DNA from: Bacteroidia bacterium
GTDB taxonomy: Bacteria > Bacteroidota > Bacteroidia > Flavobacteriales_E > Vicingaceae
Assembly (NCBI GenBank): GCA_030433355.1
Contig: JAUIMG010000010.1
Coordinates: 35,587-99,586, forward strand
Reading direction: 5' to 3'
DNA length: 64,000 bases
A program made the translations under genes and the position numbers. Below the pieces are notes generated by a model. That model saw nothing but the letters and a program-made list of their open reading frames with translations, had not been told where the DNA came from and did not search any database. Shown piece by piece: positions 56,791 to 64,000 of the stretch. Position 1 is the first letter of the stretch. Every line of letters begins with the position of its first letter.

Positions 56791-57622
56791 ACTTTCCTTT
56801 TAAACTTCCTGCTTCAAAAATCTGCTTCCTCACTTCACTAAGCAAGGTAATTCTTCTTTGGTTTCTGATTATTTCTTTAATCTGTCTCTTCACATAGTTA
56901 ATTGGGGCCAATTCCCCAGATTTTCTGCTATCAAAATACTGAATATAAGTAATCGATAATGAGTCTTCAAAGATATTACTACCCTTTTTCAGTTTCAATA
57001 AGTCCTCTTCGCCATTCTTTAAGTAGCTCGATAAAGTATTTTTGGATATCCAAATAGAAGTATCCAAAATACAAGTCTTTGCAAAACTTCTACAGTAATC
57101 ATCTAATTTATTTTTAAACAAACTATCATTTCCAAACACCCATCTTTGTAAAGAATCTTTATTAGGGGCAGATAAAGAAGTTTTAACCATCTTAAGTTGA
57201 AACAGCTGCTCTTTTAAATCAAAATTATCGGGATTAGCGGTATAGTATTTTTTGATTTGATTAATGGTTACCTGTGTATCTAACTTTTCTTTGATGAGTT
57301 GATTCTCGTAAGCATATATAATCAGAGAATACCTATAATTCTCTAATTGCTTTTCAAAATTCACTTTATCTTCTGGTAAGTTTTGAAGCGCCTTTTCTAG
57401 AATTAATTGTTCATTAATCCAGCTATCTATGTAGCTTTTTATTATTTCTGAACTGTCGCCATTTTGATTGGTGGCCAAACCTTCTATATCTTCAATGTAG
57501 AGGTATTTATCTCCAACTTTTGCTAAAGCATTTTCTGCTTTTGAAGGCAAAAAAAAGTCACAGGAAACTAAAAAGCCACAAGCAAAAATAAAAAGTGAAA
57601 TTGAAATCTTCTTGCTTAACAA
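56774..57622 (-). CDS. SurA-N-like lipoprotein lacking a parvulin domain
   Basis: 282 residues. The lipoprotein signal ends FLVSCDFFLP (Cys about 21). The rest resembles the helical chaperone part of SurA/PpiD (ALAKVGDKYLYIEDIEGLAT, SYIDSWINEQLILEKALQNL), but I see no parvulin catalytic domain. It may be a membrane-tethered holdase that hands clients to the neighbouring SurA and double-parvulin PPIase. Translationally linked: 17-base overlap with surA and 3 bases from the upstream gene. Confidence 0.75.
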   Translation of the reverse strand: MLSKKISISLFIFACGFLVSCDFFLPSKAENALAKVGDKYLYIEDIEGLATNQNGDSSEIIKSYIDSWINEQLILEKALQNLPEDKVNFEKQLENYRYSLIIYAYENQLIKEKLDTQVTINQIKKYYTANPDNFDLKEQLFQLKMVKTSLSAPNKDSLQRWVFGNDSLFKNKLDDYCRSFAKTCILDTSIWISKNTLSSYLKNGEEDLLKLKKGSNIFEDSLSITYIQYFDSRKSGELAPINYVKRQIKEIIRNQRRITLLSEVRKQIFEAGSLKGKYEIYY

Positions 57623-57625
57623 TGT

Positions 57626-59575
57626 TTATTCTAATTCTTGTTTTACTTTTTCAAGCACAGAAGTATTTACCTCATAAGGATACTTCTGCTTTAATTGCTT
57701 AATCCATTCTTTCTCTAAAAAGCTTTGATAATCTGAAGTAATTATCCCTCTAGAATCATCCAGAGTTTTGTAGGTAGGTTTTAGTACCTCTTTAACATGC
57801 ACAAAAGCAATCCTTCCATTTTCATCTATATCTTTCGAAATACCCTTTTTCCAACTTACTTGATCTATGATGTTATTTTTCCCTTTTTCAAATTTATTAG
57901 AGTCGTATTTAACATTTAGTTGAGAAGGCCTATTTACTACCTCGACAATAGAATCTTCAGAGGCACCGTTTTTAATCATAGATTTAACTTGTTCCGCTAT
58001 TGACTCATCTTTTACGGAATATAAGGTAGCATCTATTCGTTCTCCCCATTTATAATTCTCTTTATTACTTTCATAAAATGCTTCTATGCCAGTAGTATCT
58101 TTCACCGCTTTTGTCCAAATAACATCATTAGTTAAATTAAAAAGTAAAATCCCATCATGGTACTCTTGCATCAATGCTTTAAACTCAGGATATTCTTCTT
58201 CTAATTTATGGTTCTTGTAGTCCAATAGTTTTTTTTCTTTAAATTTTTTATATCTACCATTTATTAATGCAGACATAGAAATTGGCCTACTTCCTTTTTG
58301 AGTTTCATCTAAATAGGCTGTAAATTCCTTTTGATTAACTTCTAATTCTCCTATTTTAAAAATTGTCTTATTAAGCTTTTTAGCTCTTTCCACATTCCAA
58401 GCACCGGCAAAATAAGAACTATCCATAACAGCGTAGTATTCCTCTAAAGCCTTTGGAAATTCTTCAAAGCCATATTGATTTTTTATTTTTTGCAATACTG
58501 CAGACTGTGTAAGATTAGAGCGACTATCCTTGGCAACTTTATCGTCCAAAACTGCTTCTATTTCTTCATAAGTACCAATCTCATCCTTTTTTATTCTTTT
58601 AATGATATGATAGCCATAGTCCGTTTTTACAGGTTTTGTATAATCTCCATCTTTTTCAAGTGCAAATGCTGCCACCTCAAATTCTTTAATCATTTTTCCT
58701 ACTCCAAATACAGGCAATAAACCACCATTACTAGCTGTTCTTGTATCGTCAGAAAACTGCTTAGCTAAAAGCTCAAAAGATTCACCCTCTTCTAATTTGC
58801 TGTAGATCTCATTGATTTTTGCCTCTGGATCATCTATCTTGGATATTTCAGGATCTGAAGAAATTAAAATATGCTCTACTGTTAATTCTCCACTATTTGG
58901 TCTTCTATCTGTTACTTTTAAAATATGGTAACCAAACCTTGTTTTTGTAATTTCTGAAATCTCCCCAACTTTGGTTTCATAGGCAGCAGTTTCAAATGGA
59001 TAAACCATATAAAAAGCAGAAAAATAACCTAAGTCTCCTTTATTTTTAGTCACAGAAGGGTCATCTGAGTATAGAAGTGCTAATCTTTCAAAATCTTCTC
59101 CTTTCTTAAGCTTTTTCTTTACTTCTAAAGCTTTCTGATACGCTTTTAAAGTATCCTCAGGACTGTCTGTTTCTCTAGAACTAATTAAGATATGACTTGC
59201 TCTAACTTCTTCTTCTAATCTAGCATAAGCTTCTTTCTTCAACTCCTCAATTAAGCCATCTGCCGAAAGGTAAGGTTGCGCTAATTGCTTCCTATAGCCA
59301 TCTAACTCCGTAATAAAACTTTCGCTAGTGTCATATCCGGCATCTACCGCTTCTTTAACTTTTAATTTAAAATTAATATAGAGGTCTAAATACTCATCAA
59401 CAGTACTCTTTTGAATCATCTCTCCACTATTATTTTTTTGGTAAACCTTAATGAAGTCTTGCATGGAAATAGACTCGTCTTCAAAAGTGATTAATGCTTG
59501 ATCTGCATTTTGAGAAAACAGTTTAAAACTGATAAAAAAGACAAAAACAACTGTGAATGAAATCTTACTTAACAT
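57626..59575 (-). CDS. Periplasmic PPIase with two parvulin domains
   Basis: 649 residues. A signal peptide (ending ISFKLFSQNA) and a SurA/PpiD-like helical N-domain precede two parvulin domains (about 125-225 and 230-335: EVRASHILISSRETD and ELTVEHILISSDPEI, each with G-x-L-G-Y/P and FGYHILKV or YGYHIIKR). About 300 C-terminal residues are helical and of unknown fold. It starts 18 bases after guaB and is followed by the lipoprotein and surA genes. A role in envelope protein folding is expected. Confidence 0.88.
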   Translation of the reverse strand: MLSKISFTVVFVFFISFKLFSQNADQALITFEDESISMQDFIKVYQKNNSGEMIQKSTVDEYLDLYINFKLKVKEAVDAGYDTSESFITELDGYRKQLAQPYLSADGLIEELKKEAYARLEEEVRASHILISSRETDSPEDTLKAYQKALEVKKKLKKGEDFERLALLYSDDPSVTKNKGDLGYFSAFYMVYPFETAAYETKVGEISEITKTRFGYHILKVTDRRPNSGELTVEHILISSDPEISKIDDPEAKINEIYSKLEEGESFELLAKQFSDDTRTASNGGLLPVFGVGKMIKEFEVAAFALEKDGDYTKPVKTDYGYHIIKRIKKDEIGTYEEIEAVLDDKVAKDSRSNLTQSAVLQKIKNQYGFEEFPKALEEYYAVMDSSYFAGAWNVERAKKLNKTIFKIGELEVNQKEFTAYLDETQKGSRPISMSALINGRYKKFKEKKLLDYKNHKLEEEYPEFKALMQEYHDGILLFNLTNDVIWTKAVKDTTGIEAFYESNKENYKWGERIDATLYSVKDESIAEQVKSMIKNGASEDSIVEVVNRPSQLNVKYDSNKFEKGKNNIIDQVSWKKGISKDIDENGRIAFVHVKEVLKPTYKTLDDSRGIITSDYQSFLEKEWIKQLKQKYPYEVNTSVLEKVKQELE

Positions 59576-59593
59576 AATAATTATAATTTTTAA

Positions 59594-61072
59594 TTATCTA
59601 CTATAATTTGGTGCTTCTCTTGTAATGGATATATCATGTGGATGACTTTCTCGCATTCCAGCAGAAGTTATTCTAATAAATTTTGCATTGGTCTTAAGCT
59701 CATCGATGGTTGCGCATCCGCAATATCCCATACCTGCTCTAATTCCCCCAATCATTTGGTAAATTACCTCACTCAAAGAACCTTTAAATGGCACTCTTCC
59801 GCTAATACCTTCAGGAACTAACTTTTTGATATCATCTTCCATATCTTGGAAGTATCTATCTTTTGACCCCTTTTGCATCGCTTCTAGCGAACCCATTCCA
59901 CGATAAGCTTTAAACTTTCTTCCTTCATAAATTATTGTTTCTCCTGGAGATTCTTCTACACCAGCAAATAGTGAGCCAGCCATCGCCGTATCTGCACCAG
60001 CAGCTAATGCCTTTACAATATCTCCTGTAAATCTTAACCCACCATCAGCAATTACAGGTATGTTTTTTCCTTTAAGTGCTGTAGAAACTGTCATTACTGC
60101 TGAAAACTGTGGAACACCAACACCTGCGATAACTCTCGTAGTGCAAATAGAACCAGGGCCAATTCCAACTTTTATTGCATCTGCTCCTGCATCTGCTAAA
60201 GCTAATGCTGCTTCTGCAGTTGCAATATTTCCAACAACTACATCTAAATTTTTGTATTTAGCCTTTACTTTTTTAAGAGTTTCGATAACTCCTTTCGAGT
60301 GACCATGTGCTGTGTCGATAATAATAGCATCTACCCCTACTTTGTCTAATGCTGCTATTCGTTCCATAACATCGCCTGTAACACCTACTGCTGCCGCTAC
60401 TCTTAATCTTCCAAATTGATCTTTACAAGCATTTGGTCTTTCTTTGAGCTTTATAATATCTCTATAAGTAATTAAACCAATGAGTTTATTATTATCGTCT
60501 ACTACAGGAAGCTTTTCAATTTTGAATTCCTGTAGAATCTCTTCTGCTTGCTTTAGGTTTGTGCCAACTTTTGCAGTTACAATATCCTTGCTAGTCATCA
60601 CATTCTTAACAGAAACATTATGATCTTTTTGAAATCTTAAATCTCTATTGGTTACTATTCCTAGAAGCTTGTTTTCTTTATCTACAACAGGAATACCTCC
60701 AATTTTATTTTCCTTCATTAAAGCAAGGGCATCCGCAACTTTAGCTCCTTCATTGGTGGTAATTGGATCTTGAATCATTCCACTTTCAGAACGCTTCACC
60801 TTTCTAACTTCCGCAGCTTGACGCTCAATACTCATATTCTTATGAAGCACTCCTATTCCTCCTTCTCCTGCTATTGCTATTGCTAAAGCAGACTCCGTAA
60901 CCGTATCCATTGCTGCAGATACGATGGGGGTGTTTAAACGAATGTTTCTACTAAATTGTGATCCAATATTAACTTCTCTAGGCATTACTTCTGAATAAGC
61001 AGGTACGAGAAGTATATCATCGTAGGTTAAGCCCTCCGGAAGAAAACGACTTTCTGAATTATTTTTACTCAT
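59594..61072 (-). CDS. guaB: Inosine-5'-monophosphate dehydrogenase
   Basis: 492 residues. It oxidises IMP to XMP, the committed step to GMP. Two CBS domains lie at about 100-210 (MIQDPITTNEGAKVADALAL, VMTSKDIVTAKVGTNLKQAE). The catalytic Cys is in GIGPGSICTTRVIAGVGVPQ, and the mobile flap region is YRGMGSLEAMQKGSKDRY. It is the first gene of the operon with the periplasmic folding genes; this coupling is unexpected metabolically. Confidence 0.98.
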   Translation of the reverse strand: MSKNNSESRFLPEGLTYDDILLVPAYSEVMPREVNIGSQFSRNIRLNTPIVSAAMDTVTESALAIAIAGEGGIGVLHKNMSIERQAAEVRKVKRSESGMIQDPITTNEGAKVADALALMKENKIGGIPVVDKENKLLGIVTNRDLRFQKDHNVSVKNVMTSKDIVTAKVGTNLKQAEEILQEFKIEKLPVVDDNNKLIGLITYRDIIKLKERPNACKDQFGRLRVAAAVGVTGDVMERIAALDKVGVDAIIIDTAHGHSKGVIETLKKVKAKYKNLDVVVGNIATAEAALALADAGADAIKVGIGPGSICTTRVIAGVGVPQFSAVMTVSTALKGKNIPVIADGGLRFTGDIVKALAAGADTAMAGSLFAGVEESPGETIIYEGRKFKAYRGMGSLEAMQKGSKDRYFQDMEDDIKKLVPEGISGRVPFKGSLSEVIYQMIGGIRAGMGYCGCATIDELKTNAKFIRITSAGMRESHPHDISITREAPNYSR

Positions 61073-61094
61073 GGTGGCGTTTTTTTTGAATGGG

Positions 61095-61121
61095 CAAAAA
61101 TACAGATTTACAAGCCTTCAA
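61095..61121 (-). promoter_or_regulatory. guaB operon promoter, TTG-N16-TATTTTTG
   Basis: On the minus strand TTG (61121-61119) and the -7 box TATTTTTG (61102-61095) are 16 bases apart, slightly short of the usual 17-23. The predicted leader is about 20 bases. Confidence 0.5.
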
Positions 61122-61137
61122 TAGCTTAATAAATACT

Positions 61138-61168
61138 AAAAAAGGGACGCAATTGCGTCCCTTTTTTA
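61138..61168. terminator. Long perfect-palindrome terminator
   Basis: AAAAAAGGGACGCAA and TTGCGTCCCTTTTTT are exact inverse copies with no spacer, giving a strong stem with U-tracts in both directions. It ends the large T9SS-protein transcript and insulates the guaB promoter. Confidence 0.88.
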
Positions 61169-61186
61169 TTTTATCGTGTTTTTAAT

Positions 61187-64000
61187 TTATTTGACTACCG
61201 TAACGGTACCTTTTCTTCGGTGTTCCTTGCCGTCGGCATCTACAAATCTAATCATGTAGACATAAGAGCCAACTTGCACAATATCACCATCTTTTGTTCC
61301 GTCCCATCCTTTATTGATATCTCTAGTCTCGTAAACCATCTCTCCCCAACGGTTATAAATCACCATTTCAAAAAGAGTATAATCAAAGAACTGTCCTTGT
61401 GGAATAAAGGTTTTATTGATTCCATCTGGTGCAAAAGCATTTGGTACGTAAAACTTAGGCTGTTGCGTTACACATACCTCATTTGAGTTTGAAGTTGCAG
61501 AACTCAACCTAGGCTGAAACTGAGGATTGATTGGCCCTTGTACCGCTTCTACTCTATAGCAATAATCTCCAACCGCATAGCTGTTATCAAACACTTTGTC
61601 TACATACTTATTCAACTCTCCTTCATTGGAAGGGGTAACTGTTGCATATAAAGTGTTGGCACCATTGCCATTGACACCTCTATAGATATTGTAATAGGCT
61701 ACTGTAGAGTCCCAACCTTCATAATTGTTCCAATAAAGCACATTTTGAATAGCCTCCGACTGTGCCTGCACAACCAAATGTATGCTAGTTCCTACATTAG
61801 TGGTATCAATTGGATTGCCACATTCATTATCTACGATGATTCGATACATATAGCTTTGTACATCTGTTTGTGCTGTCAAATCTTCAAATCTTATCAAAGA
61901 ATTGTTGTTATTAGGGCCTAAATTTCCAATCAGAGAAAAATCTAACTCATTACTTCCTCTAAAAATTTGATACCCTCCAACTTCAATAGCGGTATCCTTA
62001 TACAACTGCAATTCCACTTCTTTGGTTGGATTAACCGTTACATAATGGATGTAGTTAAATGCAGGAACCGGATTAAATATGGCTATTGCAAAAGTGAAGT
62101 TAGATGCCGATTCCAAATCTTCTCCAATTGGTGAAGCAATCACACGATAGAAATGAATCGTACTATCTTGGTTAATCTTGGTAGAAAAAACGCTATCTGT
62201 AGTTGTACCCAAATCAATAGCCCCCGAGAAAGTAAGTGGATTTAAACTGACAGGAATTAATTCTTGAACGGTGTATTCAATTTCAGAATTCGTATGGAAA
62301 TAATAATATCCATTCCAACTTAAATTCATCAAAGAGTCGCAAGAATTCCAATCTACGTCGATATCAATATTTCTGTGGTAATCAAATGAACTAAAGTCAT
62401 TTGCTCTTCTACCACAGGCATCAATAGATTGAGCTGAAAAATACAAAGAGGTATCTGTTAAGTCATAAAGATTTCTTGGTATTCTAGCTCTCTTTAAGAC
62501 ATTCGTATTGTTTAAATCCCATGGCAGAGTTCCTAAATCTTCATTTTGCCCAGTAACACTATTGGGATGAAAAAACAGTAAACTATCAATATCTTCAGAT
62601 GGCTTATCTCTCCAAACTATTTCCAATTCAAAGGTATTTATGTTGAAGGTAACAAATTCTAACCTTTGCGGTGGTGGTGGAATTTGATCGATTACCCTCG
62701 CCGTATCTGGCATAGATCGGTTTTTACAACCGGTTAATTGATCCATTTTAATGATGTGATAAGTATTAATGGTATCGCAGAAATTTCCGTTAGTTGCATC
62801 TACTATAAAATTTGTATTAGATCCAGGTAAAAAACCAATAATATTCTCTTTAACAAATACCGAGTTAGGATCTTGAAATCTATTTACGTAAATAGTGTCT
62901 CCAGATGGATTGTCTGTCAAGCCATTATCTGTCCATGTAATTTCTACCAACTTATCTGCACTTCCAACTACAGCAGTAGCAGTAGGCACAATTAAGTTAA
63001 TAAAGGAATAAGGAGCAGTTTCTGAACCAGAACAACCAGATAAGGTAGTAGCTCTAAACTGATACTCATTGTTGATGGCATCTATGCCCGTTATTCTCAC
63101 CAAATCGTCTAACTGAGCAGATGCTCCACTTGCAGGGAAAATTGTCCAAGCTCCATTGCCTTGTCTGTACTCAAACTGATAACTCACCCAGTTCCCTGTG
63201 GAATCAAATCTTGGATTGATACTTGGGTGTGCTGGAATAAACGATAAATCTACTGAACCATCATCATTAACGTAAGTACATCTTAATTGTGGTGAAGGAA
63301 CTACTTCAAAAGTTCTGTCTGTTCCTCTAATGTAAGTATGGGTTGCAGAAATATTTACAGCACCTCTTGCATCAAAAGCCTCTACTTTAAAGATGTAATC
63401 TGTATTTCGATTTCTTGGCACTATAGCAGTAGTCGTATTCGCACCACTAACGGACGTAATTAACTCCCAATTGGTATAGGTGGTTGCTGCCCCTTCTCTT
63501 ACTCTTCTATACACCCTATATCCTTGAATAGTAGAAGTAAAGCCTGTTGGTACATTCCAACTTAGATTATACGTTGGATTACATGAATTTGTAGGTACAG
63601 CACCACTTACCAAATTGGTATTGTACACATTACTAACAGACCTAACTGAAGCATTACAATCGTCTATGGCTTCAATTACATAATTCCCAGAGGTGGTACT
63701 ATTGTTGACTCCTGTTAAAATAATAGAATCTACCGGTTTTATAAAAGAGTCTATTAAGTTAGCAGGTGCTACTGCATCTCTAAATATTCTCCACTTTCCT
63801 GCGGTTCCTACATTTAGCGCTTCTGTGTTTAGTCTCAATTTAACATTTCCATTGGCCAACACTTCTATAGTATCTAAAACAGGTTGAGGCAGAATTCCAG
63901 GATTTACCATATACATGGTATCCACGGTACTAAATGTGCTAAATACTAAAGTATCTAAACTATCTCTAGGTGGCACTAAGCCTTGACCTTGCTTATATGT
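61187..64000 (-). CDS. Large T9SS-secreted protein, C-terminal part (5' end beyond window)
   Basis: About 937 residues are visible; the frame stays open through 64000, so the GTG at 63976 is not the start. Several fibronectin type III-like modules are seen (e.g. IQGYRVYRRVREGAATTYTN, GGYQIFRGSNELDFSLIGNL, AYYNIYRGVNGNGANTLYAT). The last 90 residues are the gliding-motility-associated type B sorting domain: FYVPNAFAPDGINKTFIPQG, MVIYNRWGEMVYETRDIN, GWDGT, VGSYVYMIRFVD. The protein is exported by the type IX system and probably attached to or released from the cell surface. Its adhesive or other role is unknown. Confidence 0.9.
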   Translation of the reverse strand, partial: TYKQGQGLVPPRDSLDTLVFSTFSTVDTMYMVNPGILPQPVLDTIEVLANGNVKLRLNTEALNVGTAGKWRIFRDAVAPANLIDSFIKPVDSIILTGVNNSTTSGNYVIEAIDDCNASVRSVSNVYNTNLVSGAVPTNSCNPTYNLSWNVPTGFTSTIQGYRVYRRVREGAATTYTNWELITSVSGANTTTAIVPRNRNTDYIFKVEAFDARGAVNISATHTYIRGTDRTFEVVPSPQLRCTYVNDDGSVDLSFIPAHPSINPRFDSTGNWVSYQFEYRQGNGAWTIFPASGASAQLDDLVRITGIDAINNEYQFRATTLSGCSGSETAPYSFINLIVPTATAVVGSADKLVEITWTDNGLTDNPSGDTIYVNRFQDPNSVFVKENIIGFLPGSNTNFIVDATNGNFCDTINTYHIIKMDQLTGCKNRSMPDTARVIDQIPPPPQRLEFVTFNINTFELEIVWRDKPSEDIDSLLFFHPNSVTGQNEDLGTLPWDLNNTNVLKRARIPRNLYDLTDTSLYFSAQSIDACGRRANDFSSFDYHRNIDIDVDWNSCDSLMNLSWNGYYYFHTNSEIEYTVQELIPVSLNPLTFSGAIDLGTTTDSVFSTKINQDSTIHFYRVIASPIGEDLESASNFTFAIAIFNPVPAFNYIHYVTVNPTKEVELQLYKDTAIEVGGYQIFRGSNELDFSLIGNLGPNNNNSLIRFEDLTAQTDVQSYMYRIIVDNECGNPIDTTNVGTSIHLVVQAQSEAIQNVLYWNNYEGWDSTVAYYNIYRGVNGNGANTLYATVTPSNEGELNKYVDKVFDNSYAVGDYCYRVEAVQGPINPQFQPRLSSATSNSNEVCVTQQPKFYVPNAFAPDGINKTFIPQGQFFDYTLFEMVIYNRWGEMVYETRDINKGWDGTKDGDIVQVGSYVYMIRFVDADGKEHRRKGTVTVVK

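Overview
This window is chromosomal DNA from a member of the Bacteroidota, most likely a marine or free-living Cytophagales-type organism. The evidence is low G+C content, repeated TAnnTTTG-type -7 promoter boxes, almost no Shine-Dalgarno sequences, Bacteroidota-restricted families (DUF4290, DUF2490, LuxC paired with a ferredoxin, short primary sigma factor), an Asp-type MurA, and a large secreted protein ending in a type IX secretion (T9SS type B, gliding-motility-associated) sorting domain. Genus-level assignment is inference. I saw no tRNA, rRNA, CRISPR array, insertion sequence or prophage. The window looks like core chromosome, not an island.

Layout. 1-2.5 kb: the tail of a small exported protein, a TerB/J-domain co-chaperone, an unrecognised 142-aa protein and the primary sigma factor. 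2.5-5.6 kb: a minus-strand five-gene envelope operon, lemA - TPM - TPM - PepSY-like - DUF2490. 5.7-12.3 kb: htpG, a pterin dehydratase, a PadR regulator with an overlapping membrane gene and a clear palindromic operator, an HI0933-type flavoprotein and an NhaC-type antiporter. 12.5-18.1 kb: envelope proteins on the plus strand: a protein with a duplicated unknown domain, an outer-membrane/SPOR-like protein, an S41 C-terminal processing protease and a DUF1573 protein. 18.1-23.9 kb: UbiD-type decarboxylase, citrate synthase, enolase and carA.

24-41.7 kb: one uninterrupted minus-strand ribosomal superoperon equivalent to str-S10-spc-alpha fused together (rpsL to rplQ, 33 genes, no tuf). It includes fusA, secY, map, infA, rpmJ and rpoA. 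It is led by a near-perfect TTG-N19-TACATTTG promoter and closed by a hairpin terminator before carA.

41.9-50.5 kb: uvrD/pcrA helicase, DUF4290, murA, a TlpA-like thioredoxin, grpE-dnaJ, a YkgJ-type cysteine protein, mnmD and a thioredoxin-fold protein. 50.5-54.5 kb: a beta-helix lipoprotein, LuxC-type acyl-CoA reductase divergent from a ferredoxin, and an unrecognised exported protein. 54.4-61.1 kb: a minus-strand operon guaB - double-parvulin PPIase - lipoprotein chaperone-like - surA - moxR, which looks like an outer-membrane biogenesis module. 61.2-64.0 kb: the 3' part of a very large T9SS-secreted protein that runs off the window.

The longest non-coding stretches are 41646-41926 (281 bases, back-to-back promoters) and 12257-12489 (233 bases, a nested inverted repeat); none exceeds 300. 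The most interesting signals are: promoters whose -7 box lies 4-6 bases before the start codon, implying leaderless mRNAs; the PadR operator; the five-gene lemA operon; the duplicated-domain/SPOR pair; and the three-part periplasmic folding cluster. No feature proves a wholly new system; the strongest candidates are listed in the findings.
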